A stretch of 35,654 nt of DNA from CAYMAT01 sp964388495 (GCA_964388495.1 CAYMAT010000008.1:1-35654); one strand, 5' to 3'; positions 23,251-31,302 are shown, counted from the first letter of the stretch. Translations and numbers: made by a program. Notes: generated by a model from the letters alone, not told the origin.

Positions 23251-23276
23251 CCGGCTTCGTCTGCAGACTACGCCGC
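23251..23276. repeat. 26-bp palindromic repeat, copy 1
   Basis: CCGGCTTCGTCTGCAGACTA, then CGCCGCG, with the perfect core GTCTGCAGAC, right after the Nramp stop and before the convergent RNase P terminator. Copy 2 is at 26364-26391. Confidence 0.6.
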
Positions 23277-23280
23277 GATA

Positions 23281-23308
23281 CAAAAAGACCACGCTCGATG
23301 CGTGGTCT
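23281..23308 (-). terminator. RNase P RNA terminator (bidirectional)
   Basis: On the minus strand AGACCACGC-ATCGA-GCGTGGTCT is followed by TTTTTG. It sits between convergent units and may also end the Nramp transcript. Confidence 0.85.
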
Positions 23309-23311
23309 CTT

Positions 23312-23697
23312 TATTCTGCCCCTTCGATACGCCGGGTTCTGTCGGTGCAATCTTTCGACTGCAACGGATGATCATCTCTCTTGCCGCGGCCGTTGCCGGC
23401 CGGGTCTAGCGGAGGGGTGGCTGGCTCCACGGAACCATGGAGTTCTCCAGTAACCCAATTCCTCCTTGCATGACCTAGAGTTTACCGACTCGATTCGCTG
23501 TCGCGTATCGGTCCCCCGTTCAAGCCGGGGGCGTTTCACATGCCCCTTGCGGGGCTCGTCTCTGTGGCACTGGTCCTCATGTACATTTGCCGGATATGGT
23601 GCACATGGGTGGGCGTTACCCACTAAGCGTTCCAGTCATGCCCGGACGTTCCTCTTTGACCTCAAGGATCAAAGCGATCATCTGAAGGAGCAGAAGC
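23312..23697 (-). ncRNA. rnpB: RNase P RNA (class A)
   Basis: Catalytic RNA of ribonuclease P, which matures tRNA 5' ends. On the minus strand the conserved region GAGGAACGTCCGGGCA starts near 23656; the usual form is GAGGAAAGTCC. Downstream come GACCAGTGCCACAGAGACG, GAAACGCCCCCGGC, AAGAGAGATGATCATC and the conserved ACAGAACCCGGCGTATCG. The terminal P1 helix is an unbroken 11-bp pairing of TTCTGCTCCTT (23695-23685) with AAGGGGCAGAA (23324-23314), which fixes both ends to within a few bases. The total of about 386 nt is normal. A promoter and an intrinsic terminator flank it. Confidence 0.93.
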
Positions 23698-23700
23698 CTT

Positions 23701-23729
23701 AGTATAGCGGAAATAACGGTATTTATGAA
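23701..23729 (-). promoter_or_regulatory. rnpB promoter
   Basis: TTCATA (23729-23724) and TATACT (23706-23701), spacer 17 bp. The predicted start is 23694, next to the P1 helix. TTTCCGCTATACT resembles the -10 blocks of the two-component genes. Confidence 0.6.
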
Positions 23730-23783
23730 GGCGGATTGTCGGTTTTTTCATGAGCTTGTAGGCTGCTCCGTACGTAGAGGTAT

Positions 23784-23858
23784 GCCGCTTTAGCTCAGTG
23801 GTAGAGCAACTCACTTGTAATGAGTAGGTCCGGGGTTCAAATCCCCGAAGCGGCTCCA
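23784..23858 (+). tRNA. tRNA-Thr (anticodon TGT)
   Basis: Cloverleaf with acceptor GCCGCTT/AAGCGGC, D arm GCTCAGTGGTAGAGC, anticodon stem ACTCA/TGAGT around CTTGTAA, T arm CCGGGGTTCAAATCCCCG and an encoded CCA after a T discriminator base. No intron. Confidence 0.96.
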
Positions 23859-23924
23859 TCCGTTTTCGTTCGCTGAGGCGAACTACGCCGTGATTCGGCC
23901 GGCAAGCCATTCGGCTTTGTACGC

Positions 23925-23930
23925 TATACT
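23925..23930 (+). promoter_or_regulatory. -10 element of the sugar transferase gene
   Basis: TATACT ends six bases before ATG 23937, so the predicted start is the A of ATG. Confidence 0.5.
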
Positions 23931-23936
23931 TCCCCC

Positions 23937-25331
23937 ATGAAGAAATCCGAAGCCATCTTCGGTGTGCTGCGGGTCCCCCTGGACGCTTTTGCCGTGGGGC
24001 TGGCCCTGCTCGTAGCCTACAGGCTGCGCCAGTACAACGTGAACGTGCTGCCGTGGTCCGATCTTGCCGATGCCACGCGGCATCTGCCGGCACTCGCCTG
24101 GTACATCAACACGTTCCTGCTCCCGAGCGTGGCCGTGATCCTCTCGCTCTCCGCAATGCTCGGGCTCTACACGCTCCGCAGCAACCGGAGCGCGTGGATT
24201 GAAACCGGAAGAATCATCGTCGTGACCGGACTGTGGGTGGTGATTGTCATGACGTGGTACCTGCTTGTCCTCCGCGAGCTGTTCTTTTCCCGCGCGCTTC
24301 TCCTGTACGGCGCCGTGCTCATCATGGTGCTCATGGCCGTCATCCGTGCCACGCTCACGGTGATCCAGCGCGCCATGCTGCGTCAGGGGATTGGCAAAAG
24401 AATGGTCGTCTCCGTGGGAATGCAGGGTCTGAGCGAGGCCGCCCTGCGCACTCTGCAGGATGACGAGCGGTACCAGTACCTGGGCCATCTTCCCGACCTG
24501 GATTCCTTCAAGCGGATTCTGCAGAAGCGTTCGGTGGATCTGATTATCCAAACGGATCCCAATCCCCAGGGAGAGGCCACAGTGGCGCTCATCAACTACT
24601 GCCGCAGCCATCATATTGAATACGCGTTCCTTCCTCCGGTCTTTGCCGATGTTCCCCACCAGCTCCGCGTGGAGCGTCTGGGCCCGCTGCCCCTCATCCG
24701 CTTCCAACCCACGCCCTTGGACGGTTGGGGGCGCGTCATTAAGCGCCTGTTTGACATTGTCGTCAGTTTTGTAGCCCTCGTCCTCCTCTCGCCACTGCTG
24801 CTCATTATCGCCGTGGCGGTTCTGATCGATTCCGGCTGGCCCGTCTTCTACGTCTCCACGCGCGTGGGGGATCAGGCTAGACGCAGGATTCCCATCCTCA
24901 AATTCCGTTCCATGATCAAGGGGGCGGACGCGCAGAAGAAGGCATTGGACGCACTCAACCACCGGACGGATGGCCCGCTCTTCAAGGTCAAAAACGATCC
25001 GCGGGTCACCAGAGTGGGACGCTTCCTCCGCCGCTGGACACTGGATGAGCTCCCGCAGCTCTTCAACGTCCTCATCGGGCAACTCTCGCTCGTGGGTCCT
25101 CGTCCCCACCTACCCGAAGAAGTGGAGCGGTACTCGCTGGAGCAGCGGCGTGTCTTTGCCGTCAAACCCGGCATCACGGGTTTGGCCCAGGTGAGCGGCC
25201 GGTCCGATCTTCCGTTTGAGGACGAAGTCCGCTACGACCTCCAATACGTGGAGGAATGGTCGATTGTGCTGGATTTGTGGGTACTCTGGCGCACTCCTTT
25301 CACTATTTTTTCACGCAAAGGTGCCGATTGA
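23937..25331 (+). CDS. Polyprenyl-phosphate sugar-1-phosphate transferase (WbaP/PglC superfamily)
   Basis: 464 residues. This family starts envelope polysaccharide or glycoprotein glycan assembly by moving a sugar phosphate to undecaprenyl phosphate at the membrane. The N-terminal half has about four transmembrane helices and a degraded nucleotide-binding-like region (about 155-265). The catalytic domain starts near 270 (GRVIKRLFDIVVSFVALVLL, the re-entrant helix) with ILKFRSM, RVTRVGRFLRRWTLDELPQL, VGPRPHLPEEV and PGITGLAQVSGR, all family hallmarks. It is probably leaderless. It follows tRNA-Thr, and a GT2 glycosyltransferase lies about 6 kb further on. Confidence 0.93.
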   Translation: MKKSEAIFGVLRVPLDAFAVGLALLVAYRLRQYNVNVLPWSDLADATRHLPALAWYINTFLLPSVAVILSLSAMLGLYTLRSNRSAWIETGRIIVVTGLWVVIVMTWYLLVLRELFFSRALLLYGAVLIMVLMAVIRATLTVIQRAMLRQGIGKRMVVSVGMQGLSEAALRTLQDDERYQYLGHLPDLDSFKRILQKRSVDLIIQTDPNPQGEATVALINYCRSHHIEYAFLPPVFADVPHQLRVERLGPLPLIRFQPTPLDGWGRVIKRLFDIVVSFVALVLLSPLLLIIAVAVLIDSGWPVFYVSTRVGDQARRRIPILKFRSMIKGADAQKKALDALNHRTDGPLFKVKNDPRVTRVGRFLRRWTLDELPQLFNVLIGQLSLVGPRPHLPEEVERYSLEQRRVFAVKPGITGLAQVSGRSDLPFEDEVRYDLQYVEEWSIVLDLWVLWRTPFTIFSRKGAD

Positions 25332-25355
25332 CTATATAGATAAAAGTGTTAAAGT
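25328..25355 (+). promoter_or_regulatory. Promoter of the ClpP-fold-like gene
   Basis: TTGACT (25328-25333) and TAAAGT (25350-25355), spacer 16 bp. The predicted start is exactly ATG 25362. The -35 overlaps the stop of the preceding gene. Confidence 0.6.
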
Positions 25356-25361
25356 TTTATT

Positions 25362-26354
25362 ATGTCAGAGATGCAAGAAATCGCTGAGGAGGACCGACTG
25401 GATGGAGCGTTGGTATTTGCAGATAATCATTCTGAGCTACAGACAGATCTTTTCAGTCCTTGGAAACGATTAACATTTAATGGCGCAGGTGGCAGGCATC
25501 CTGATATCGATGCCCGTCTGTATTGGGCTTTAAACGAAGAGCGCGCTATACAAGAAGCTAAAGCGAAAGGGCTTTCAATTCATCCTGCAGCGGAAAGAGA
25601 TATCCAAGAAATAATCCGATCCTGTACGGAAACTCTGCCATCAGGGTTAGAACAGATCCTTCGCACAGGACGTTTGAGACTCGTTTTTCTCTTTAATCAT
25701 TTTGGATCGAATATTCCCGCTTTTGATGCCTTGTTCCAGGCCCAGAACGCGATGCTTGGAAATGGAGGCGAAAATCTTTCCATGGTAAACGGTCGTGCCT
25801 ATAGCGGCCCGGGTCTCCTGGAATTCATGAGTGATCGCAGCACCATCGTTCCTCATGCCGATGTCATGGTGCATGCAGAAAATAATCCCCATACAACAGT
25901 GGATCTGCGTAAGCAGATGGAAGTGATTCGTCGGTATGTGTTGGGGAAAGTAGATTTTCGTGCGCATGGGGAGGTGAATAAACGCTTTGATGAGGCGCTT
26001 GCCGATCCTGCTCGTCCTTTTCACGATGTTGTCTTTATGGGGGCTGAGTTGGATGACTGGGGGGCATCAGAACTTCTGCCGGATGTTTCTGGATCGGTAG
26101 AAAGATTCACACAAGAAACAGATTTGCCCGTGGAATATGCTCAGTGGAGAAATGATCCTATTGCCTGCCATTTCCTCATTGCACGCCTGGAAGAGCGCGC
26201 GTTACTAATGCACGGCGTTCGTATGAAATTCCTTCAGTCAGCGCCGGGTCAGAATTTGCAACAGGGTACGGTGGGGCCGGGCCCCTTTCCGGACATGCAG
26301 GTGGTGATGGCGGATCTCAATGCCTTCAGACAAAGCATCAACGCTGCGCAGTGA
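25362..26354 (+). CDS. Divergent ClpP/crotonase-fold-like protein
   Basis: 330 residues, no close family recognised. A central segment follows the ClpP pattern: LRLVFLFNHFGSNIPAFDAL (about 105-124) resembles the LYINSPGG strand-turn, NGRAYSGPGLLEFMSDRS (143-160) resembles GxAASM with S148 in the nucleophile place, and PHADVMVHAE (164-173) resembles PNxRIMIHQ with H171. The 23-residue Ser-His spacing is close to the 25 of ClpP. A helical segment and FHDVVFMGAELDDWG follow, like the ClpP end AxEYGLVD. A catalytic Asp cannot be assigned. Base composition is clearly more AT-rich than that of its neighbours, suggesting acquisition by transfer. A ClpP-like or catalytically altered serine hydrolase is inferred from pattern only. 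Confidence 0.6.
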   Translation: MSEMQEIAEEDRLDGALVFADNHSELQTDLFSPWKRLTFNGAGGRHPDIDARLYWALNEERAIQEAKAKGLSIHPAAERDIQEIIRSCTETLPSGLEQILRTGRLRLVFLFNHFGSNIPAFDALFQAQNAMLGNGGENLSMVNGRAYSGPGLLEFMSDRSTIVPHADVMVHAENNPHTTVDLRKQMEVIRRYVLGKVDFRAHGEVNKRFDEALADPARPFHDVVFMGAELDDWGASELLPDVSGSVERFTQETDLPVEYAQWRNDPIACHFLIARLEERALLMHGVRMKFLQSAPGQNLQQGTVGPGPFPDMQVVMADLNAFRQSINAAQ

Positions 26355-26363
26355 TCAAAACCC

Positions 26364-26391
26364 GGCTTCGTCTGCGGACTACGCTGCGGTT
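26364..26391. repeat. 26-bp palindromic repeat, copy 2
   Basis: CCCGGCTTCGTCTGCGGACT, then ACGCTGCGG, between the convergent ClpP-like and dinG-like genes; compare 23251-23276. Confidence 0.6.
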
Positions 26392-28852
26392 AGAACATTG
26401 ACATCTGATCCTTCTTTCCCTTGGGTTTCTTGGGGGTTTTGGGCTTCACTTCCTTGGATTCGATCTTCTTTTCCTGGGCGACCGGTTTGGAAGTGAAAGA
26501 TGAGACTCCGGCGCTTTTTTTAATGCCCTCATCCCCAGCCCTTCTCCCAGAGGGAGAGGAGAGGGGCTCCTGCTGGAATTGGGCCAAGTAGCCAAGAACA
26601 GTTTTGCCATATCCCCTCGTCCTAATCCGTTCATCCAGGATCGTCACGTCTCCTGCGGCGGTCTTGATGCGCGCAAAGGAGCGCAGCAACCGGAAGACCC
26701 GGTGTAATACGCGGGGCAGTGAATATTCCTCAAACGCGCGCGGGTAGGTCTGGCTGCGACGGCTGAGGACGGGGTGGCTGGGGTGATCAAATGGCAGCGT
26801 CTGGAGCACCAGGTGATCCACGGTGCCTTCCGGCAGATCCACACCCTCAAACATCCACGGAGTGATGAGCCAGACCGTGGGGGTGGGGGCACTCAGAAAT
26901 TCCGCCTGCATTCGCCCCAATCCTCCATTGAGCCCCTGGCATACCAGTCTTCCGCCCATTGCCTCCATTGGCTCCGTATACTTCACGTACAGGTCCTCAA
27001 TGCTTCTCTTCCCGGGCACTAAGATGATGGTTTTTCCCTCCAGCGGTTTCTGCAGGAAGGTTTCCAGCGGAGTGGATTCGGGGAAGGAGATGGGAAGAGT
27101 TAATTCGTTGATTCGTTGATTCGTTATTCGTGATTCGTTGCCCACTCCCTTGGGCGGGAGAATTTCCGGCAGCATGTCTTTACTGCCCTGGGGAATGAGA
27201 AGCGTGGTTGATACTTTGGAATACAGACGCTCGTTCAACAGCAGACCAATCCTCTCTGGCACGGATTGCAGCAGAAGATTCCCGTTGGGCTTCTGCTCAA
27301 TCCACGCGATGCGGTGATTCAAATTCCCCTCATCCAAAATCTTCTCTAGCTGATCCAGCATGCGCTCCACCTGCGGCGTCCAATCCTGCCCCATGGCCTC
27401 TGTAATGAGACCGCGCACGCCCTGCGCCTCGTGACCCGTGAGATCGGGAATGGTGAGATAGCGTATGTCCTGGAACTGGCGCGTGCGTTCCACCCACAGC
27501 GCCACGGTGTCCGTCAGGCGCGTGAGCACGTCGTTTCCGGCGGAAGCCGCGCGCAGGTCGTCCAGGGCCAGATACCATCCAAAAGCCTTGGTGGCGGTAT
27601 CCTCCAGCATGGATGCGTCATCGATCATCACGTGCACGTTCTGCCGCAATGCCTGCGCTCCCGGATGGGCGTCGTCCTCCAAAAAGCGGAGCAGGTCGCG
27701 GTGTTCCAAAAGCACCACGTTCTTGAGATTCCTGAACTGTTCCACAAAATCCGCGGATGCATCGTTCCCGCAGATTTTTCCGTACCACACGGATTCCTCA
27801 CCCCCGTGGAGCGGCAGGTCCTCGCGCTTGTCCGGCGCGTACCAGGAGATCTTGGTGGCCAGTGTGGCCTCATCCGCCGTAAAAGCCTCCTGCGCCATGA
27901 ACCGGTCCACGGCATCGGCATCGGGAATGGCGGATGCGGGATACAGAATGCTCACGTTCTCCGCCGTATCGGTGCCCAGACGACGGACTGTGGGCCGCAG
28001 TCCTTTGACCGCTATCCATGTCTTCTGTTTTCCCTCCGCTGCGCCGGCAATGATGGATGCCAGATGGTCGGGGTGGAGAGATTCGTCCAGGAGAGAGGGG
28101 GAGATCCCGCCTTCGCTGAAGCTTTGGTGGGCAGGGGTTGAATGGTGAGATGGTTGAATGGTGAAATGATGTTCGTTCTTCGTTCTTCGTTCTTCGTTCT
28201 TCGTTACGCGTTTCTTATTGAGCCATTCAGGGCGCTCCACCGCTGTCGCCTTTGGTAAAGCATCAAACAGCATGCGATAGCCAGCCGGTGCGCGCTTCAT
28301 GATCTCCTGCAGCGCCTCGCGGTCGGCCATGGGCAGTTGCAGCATCCGTTCCCAGGATCGCGACAGGAACTCCAGCGTGGCGCGCACATCCCCCAGCGCG
28401 CGGTGCGGGGGGTCATGGTTCAGTTTCAGGATATTGCTCACATAGGGGAGCGAGTAGCTGGGCAGCTCCGGGAATACGAGTGAAGCGAGCATTGCGGTAT
28501 CGATCCACGGGCGATCCGAAAGATCGATGCCCTCGCCCTTGAGCATGCCGATATCAAACTGGATGTTCTGCCCCACCATGATCGCATCCTCCGGGATGTG
28601 TTTCAGTACTTCGTCACGCCTGTCTTTGAACTCGGGCTTGCCGGAGAGATCCGCGGTCTTGATGCGCGTGAGCACCTGCACCAGCGGCGGAATCTCCTCA
28701 TTGGCAAACAACTGCTCGTACTCCTTCACCACCATGCCGTCGCGCACCTCGCTGGAGGCAAATTCAATCACCCGGTGCACGCGCGGCACCACGCCCGTCG
28801 TCTCCGTATCAAAGACTACCAGGGGAAGCGGTGGGAGCGTGAGGGTGCGCAC
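26390..28852 (-). CDS. DnaQ-type exonuclease fused to a degenerate DinG-like helicase
   Basis: 820 residues. Residues of about 8-175 form a DEDDh 3'-5' exonuclease: VVFDTETTG (D15, E17), QNIQFDIGML, and HRALGDVRATLEF, all intact. The rest aligns in outline with DinG helicases at its end (GKTIILVPGKRS, PWMFEGVDLPEG, RVLHRVFRLLRSF, VTILDERIRTRGYG). I find no Walker A P-loop, and the place of the DEAH box reads MIDDAS, so ATPase activity is doubtful. Repeat-derived stretches are inserted in frame: KKRVTKNEERRTKNEHH near 220, RITNQRINEL near 580, and EPLSSPSGRRAGDEG near 770. The start is GTG 28852, exactly at the predicted transcription start. Confidence 0.85.
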   Translation of the reverse strand: MRTLTLPPLPLVVFDTETTGVVPRVHRVIEFASSEVRDGMVVKEYEQLFANEEIPPLVQVLTRIKTADLSGKPEFKDRRDEVLKHIPEDAIMVGQNIQFDIGMLKGEGIDLSDRPWIDTAMLASLVFPELPSYSLPYVSNILKLNHDPPHRALGDVRATLEFLSRSWERMLQLPMADREALQEIMKRAPAGYRMLFDALPKATAVERPEWLNKKRVTKNEERRTKNEHHFTIQPSHHSTPAHQSFSEGGISPSLLDESLHPDHLASIIAGAAEGKQKTWIAVKGLRPTVRRLGTDTAENVSILYPASAIPDADAVDRFMAQEAFTADEATLATKISWYAPDKREDLPLHGGEESVWYGKICGNDASADFVEQFRNLKNVVLLEHRDLLRFLEDDAHPGAQALRQNVHVMIDDASMLEDTATKAFGWYLALDDLRAASAGNDVLTRLTDTVALWVERTRQFQDIRYLTIPDLTGHEAQGVRGLITEAMGQDWTPQVERMLDQLEKILDEGNLNHRIAWIEQKPNGNLLLQSVPERIGLLLNERLYSKVSTTLLIPQGSKDMLPEILPPKGVGNESRITNQRINELTLPISFPESTPLETFLQKPLEGKTIILVPGKRSIEDLYVKYTEPMEAMGGRLVCQGLNGGLGRMQAEFLSAPTPTVWLITPWMFEGVDLPEGTVDHLVLQTLPFDHPSHPVLSRRSQTYPRAFEEYSLPRVLHRVFRLLRSFARIKTAAGDVTILDERIRTRGYGKTVLGYLAQFQQEPLSSPSGRRAGDEGIKKSAGVSSFTSKPVAQEKKIESKEVKPKTPKKPKGKKDQMSMF
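26525..26567. repeat. GC-rich palindromic element inside the dinG-like gene
   Basis: CCCTCATCCCCAGCCCTTCT, then CCCAGAGGGAGAGGAGAGGGG. It is translated in frame as LSSPSGRRAGDEG. Related to the intergenic copies at 1958 and 11049. Confidence 0.6.
27101..27142. repeat. ATTCGTT repeat inside the dinG-like gene
   Basis: Five tandem 7-8 bp units of ATTCGTT(G), coding on the minus strand for NESRITNQRINE. Same unit as at 7162 and 14801. Confidence 0.65.
28140..28207. repeat. GTTCTTC and GAATGGTGA repeats inside the dinG-like gene
   Basis: Four units of GTTCTTC (about 28172-28203), next to two GTTGAATGGTGA units, code for TKNEERRTKNE and HHFTIQPSHHS between the exonuclease and helicase-like parts. 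Confidence 0.65.
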
Positions 28853-28858
28853 GAAAGG

Positions 28859-28887
28859 ATTGTAGGGGATGAGCGAAAATTACCGAA
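28859..28887 (-). promoter_or_regulatory. Promoter of the dinG-like gene
   Basis: TACAAT (28864-28859) with TTCGGT 17 bp upstream. The predicted start falls exactly on GTG 28852. Confidence 0.5.
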
Positions 28888-28945
28888 GAAACAAGAAACA
28901 AAGAAATACTCAAGGATTAGTGCAAGCAATATTCAAATCAAATAA

Positions 28946-28983
28946 CCAATGAACAACATTCTTTTGGAATGTTGATTCACTGG
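28946..28983 (-). terminator. Long hairpin after nusA
   Basis: On the minus strand CCAGTGAATCAACATTC pairs with GAATGTTGTTCATTGG over about 16 bp (one bulge, one wobble). TTATTTGATTTG follows. Confidence 0.65.
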
Positions 28984-29021
28984 TCATTAACCTTTTATGG
29001 TACTTGTTTCTTGGGTACTTC

Positions 29022-30251
29022 TCATGCTGCCTGTGTCTCCGCACCGCCTTCCATTGCTGTGGGTTCCTGGGTGGCAGGTGCTGCCTCTGCAGTCTCCGTT
29101 GCGCCCACCACCTCGCCTTCCGGCGTCAGTTCGGTGACGGGGACGGGCTCGCCGCGGAGTTCTGCCAGCTTGGCCTTGAAGGCCGGGAGTTCGGCGTAGT
29201 TGTACATGTCCAGCTCAAAGCCGGAGAGCTGCGTGGCCAGGCGGATGTTCTGGCCCTTCTTACCGATGGCCATGGGGCGCTGCGCCTCCTCCACAAAGAC
29301 CGCTGCGCGCTTCTTGATCTTGCGGCCCTGCTCATCCAGGCGTTCCTGGTCGTTGACGATGATGACGGCCGAGATGGCGGCGGGCTGGAGGGCCAGGGAG
29401 ATCAGTTTGATGTGATCATCCGACCACTCGAACATGTCCACGCGCTCGCCGTTGATCTCTTCCATCACGGCCTGGATGCGGACACCTTTCTGTCCCACGC
29501 ACGCGCCAATGGGATCAATGCGCGGGTCGTTGCTCTTCACGGCTACCTTGCTGCGGAAACCGGCGTCGCGGGCGATACCTTTGATCTCCACATCGTTGTT
29601 GCGGACCTCGGGGATTTCGAGCTCGAGAAGCTTGCGGACCAAGTTGGGGTGCGTCCTGGAGATTCTCAGCTGCGGGCCCTTACCCGTGAGTTCCACGCGG
29701 TCCAGGTACACGCGCAGGCGCTTACCCGTGTAGTAGTGCTCGCCGGGGATCTGCTCGCGCCAGGGGAGCGAGACGGTCATGCCCTCGATCTCCAGCGTGA
29801 CCCAGTTGGGGTCCACCTTGGTGACCGTGGCCGTGAGGAGCTCTTCCTCGCGGTCCTTGAACATCTCGTACAAACTCTGCTTCTCGGCTTCCTGCAGTTT
29901 CTGCAAAATGACCTGCTTGGCCGCCTGCGTGGCGATGCGGCCGTACTCGATGGGCGTCACATCAATCGCGATTTCATCACCGGGCTCTGCATCCGGCTTG
30001 ATGCGCTGGGCATCCTTGATGCTGATTTCGAAGTTGTCGTTCTCCACATCCTCCACAACCTCTTTCACCAAGAGGATGGTGGGCATGTCCTTGCCCTCCT
30101 CAAAGTCCACGCGGATCTCCTGTTCCTTGTTGCCGAAGTCCTTGCGGTAGGCGGTGGCGATGGCCTGTTTGACGGCCTCCAGCACCTGGTCCGGCTTCAC
30201 GTTCTTCTCGGAACAGATCTGGTTGATGGCGGCGAGGAATGATGCGCGCAT
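29022..30251 (-). CDS. nusA: Transcription termination/antitermination protein NusA
   Basis: 409 residues. NusA binds RNA polymerase and nascent RNA and controls pausing, termination and antitermination. The N-terminal polymerase-binding domain (about 1-125; VLEAVKQAIATAYRKDFG) is followed by an S1 domain (about 130-200), KH1 (about 205-285; RDAGFRSKVAVKSNDPRIDP then GACVGQKGVRIQ) and KH2 (about 300-355; RPMAIGKKGQNIRLA). After the KH pair there is only an acidic Glu/Ala/Thr-rich tail and none of the acidic repeats of the E. coli protein. The usual neighbours rimP and infB are absent; a DinG-like gene and a DUF1189 gene flank it. Confidence 0.96.
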   Translation of the reverse strand: MRASFLAAINQICSEKNVKPDQVLEAVKQAIATAYRKDFGNKEQEIRVDFEEGKDMPTILLVKEVVEDVENDNFEISIKDAQRIKPDAEPGDEIAIDVTPIEYGRIATQAAKQVILQKLQEAEKQSLYEMFKDREEELLTATVTKVDPNWVTLEIEGMTVSLPWREQIPGEHYYTGKRLRVYLDRVELTGKGPQLRISRTHPNLVRKLLELEIPEVRNNDVEIKGIARDAGFRSKVAVKSNDPRIDPIGACVGQKGVRIQAVMEEINGERVDMFEWSDDHIKLISLALQPAAISAVIIVNDQERLDEQGRKIKKRAAVFVEEAQRPMAIGKKGQNIRLATQLSGFELDMYNYAELPAFKAKLAELRGEPVPVTELTPEGEVVGATETAEAAPATQEPTAMEGGAETQAA

Positions 30252-30346
30252 GATGGGTTGGAGAATGGAATCGTCCTGGTCGGTGCGGCTAAGCCACCAT
30301 TCCAGGATCTGGAATAGTGTGGATTAACAGTACGATGGACACCCTT

Positions 30347-30374
30347 ATTGTACTCGGAATGGGTAAAATTGCAA
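30347..30374 (-). promoter_or_regulatory. nusA promoter and leader
   Basis: TTGCAA (30374-30369) and TACAAT (30352-30347), spacer 16 bp. The leader of about 90 nt is one of the longest here and contains the stem ATTCCAG-ATC-CTGGAAT (about 30297-30313), so nusA may be regulated post-transcriptionally. Confidence 0.55.
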
Positions 30375-30390
30375 TAAGAGCTTCCACAGA

Positions 30391-31302
30391 CTATTTTGCC
30401 GCTTTTTTCGCTGCCGCGAATCCATTGAGGATTACTCCCGTCCACACCAAGAGCATAAGTGTGAAACCCAAGAACGGAAGGGTAATGCCCAATAATCCCG
30501 CCACCAAAGAAACGGCAATGGGCACGACCGACGCGAAGGCCGTCAGGCGGTAGAGTGTCCAGTACGGCATTTTGCGGCTCATGACCGTCGCTAGCGCCAA
30601 TACCAACCACGTTGCGAGGAGCAGATAGATCAAGAAACCCAGCAGCTTGAATCCTGCGATCACAAAAGGTCCAACGGTCAGGGCCAGCAGGATGGTGGTG
30701 ATGACTAGCGAAGGAATGGCGCGCACCCACGGAGAGATTGCGGTGTACACACCGTCATACATCTCTTTGTTCACGGTGATGTCCTGCACCTCGCTCAGCG
30801 GCTGGAAGGCCAGTTCCAGTTTGTCCGTCTGCGTGCCATCCACGTTGTACGTGGTATTGGTCTTGCGCGGGTAAATGGCCGAAGTCTTGGTGAAGAAAAC
30901 GACGGTCTTGTGGGCATCGTACGAGTCCGCGCTGGCCTTGGTATCAAACGTGACCATGTGCGGGACGGGGGCACCCTCCTTGAATAACGCCTTTGCCCAA
31001 CGCTCGGGGAATTCAATGGAATACGGCTCTTTCTGATTGGTCGATAGTTTGCCGTCCTTCACCGTCACCACCAGCTTTTCCGGATACAGGTTCTGGAGAT
31101 CCGTACTGAGATCGCTCGCAAACTGCTTGGTGAGCGGCACGTGCATCAGGAGCGATACGGCAATTACCGCACCGCTGACAAACGTGCAGATGACAAAGAT
31201 CCAATACAGGAACCAGCCCGCAGACGCCTCGCCCTCCACCAATGCCTTGTAGGACTTGGGGGAGGTGAAGCAATTGCGGAGGCGGTGGAAGAAGAGGGGC
31301 AT
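30391..31302 (-). CDS. DUF1189 family membrane protein
   Basis: 303 residues. The N-terminus FFHRLRNCFTSPKSYKALVEG, the first transmembrane helix (about 30-52) and the external segment with LYPEKLVVTVKDGKLSTN and EPYSIEFPE match DUF1189. Three to four further helices lie at about 185-300. The large loop between helices 1 and 2 probably faces outside. The function of the family is not established. TATACT at 31314-31309 puts the transcription start exactly on ATG 31302. It may be read together with the downstream nusA, although nusA has its own promoter. Confidence 0.85.
   Translation of the reverse strand: MPLFFHRLRNCFTSPKSYKALVEGEASAGWFLYWIFVICTFVSGAVIAVSLLMHVPLTKQFASDLSTDLQNLYPEKLVVTVKDGKLSTNQKEPYSIEFPERWAKALFKEGAPVPHMVTFDTKASADSYDAHKTVVFFTKTSAIYPRKTNTTYNVDGTQTDKLELAFQPLSEVQDITVNKEMYDGVYTAISPWVRAIPSLVITTILLALTVGPFVIAGFKLLGFLIYLLLATWLVLALATVMSRKMPYWTLYRLTAFASVVPIAVSLVAGLLGITLPFLGFTLMLLVWTGVILNGFAAAKKAAK

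Noticed and set aside
23466..23702. Small open frames between the Nramp gene and tRNA-Thr
   Set aside because: They overlap the RNase P RNA gene, whose conserved structure explains the sequence.
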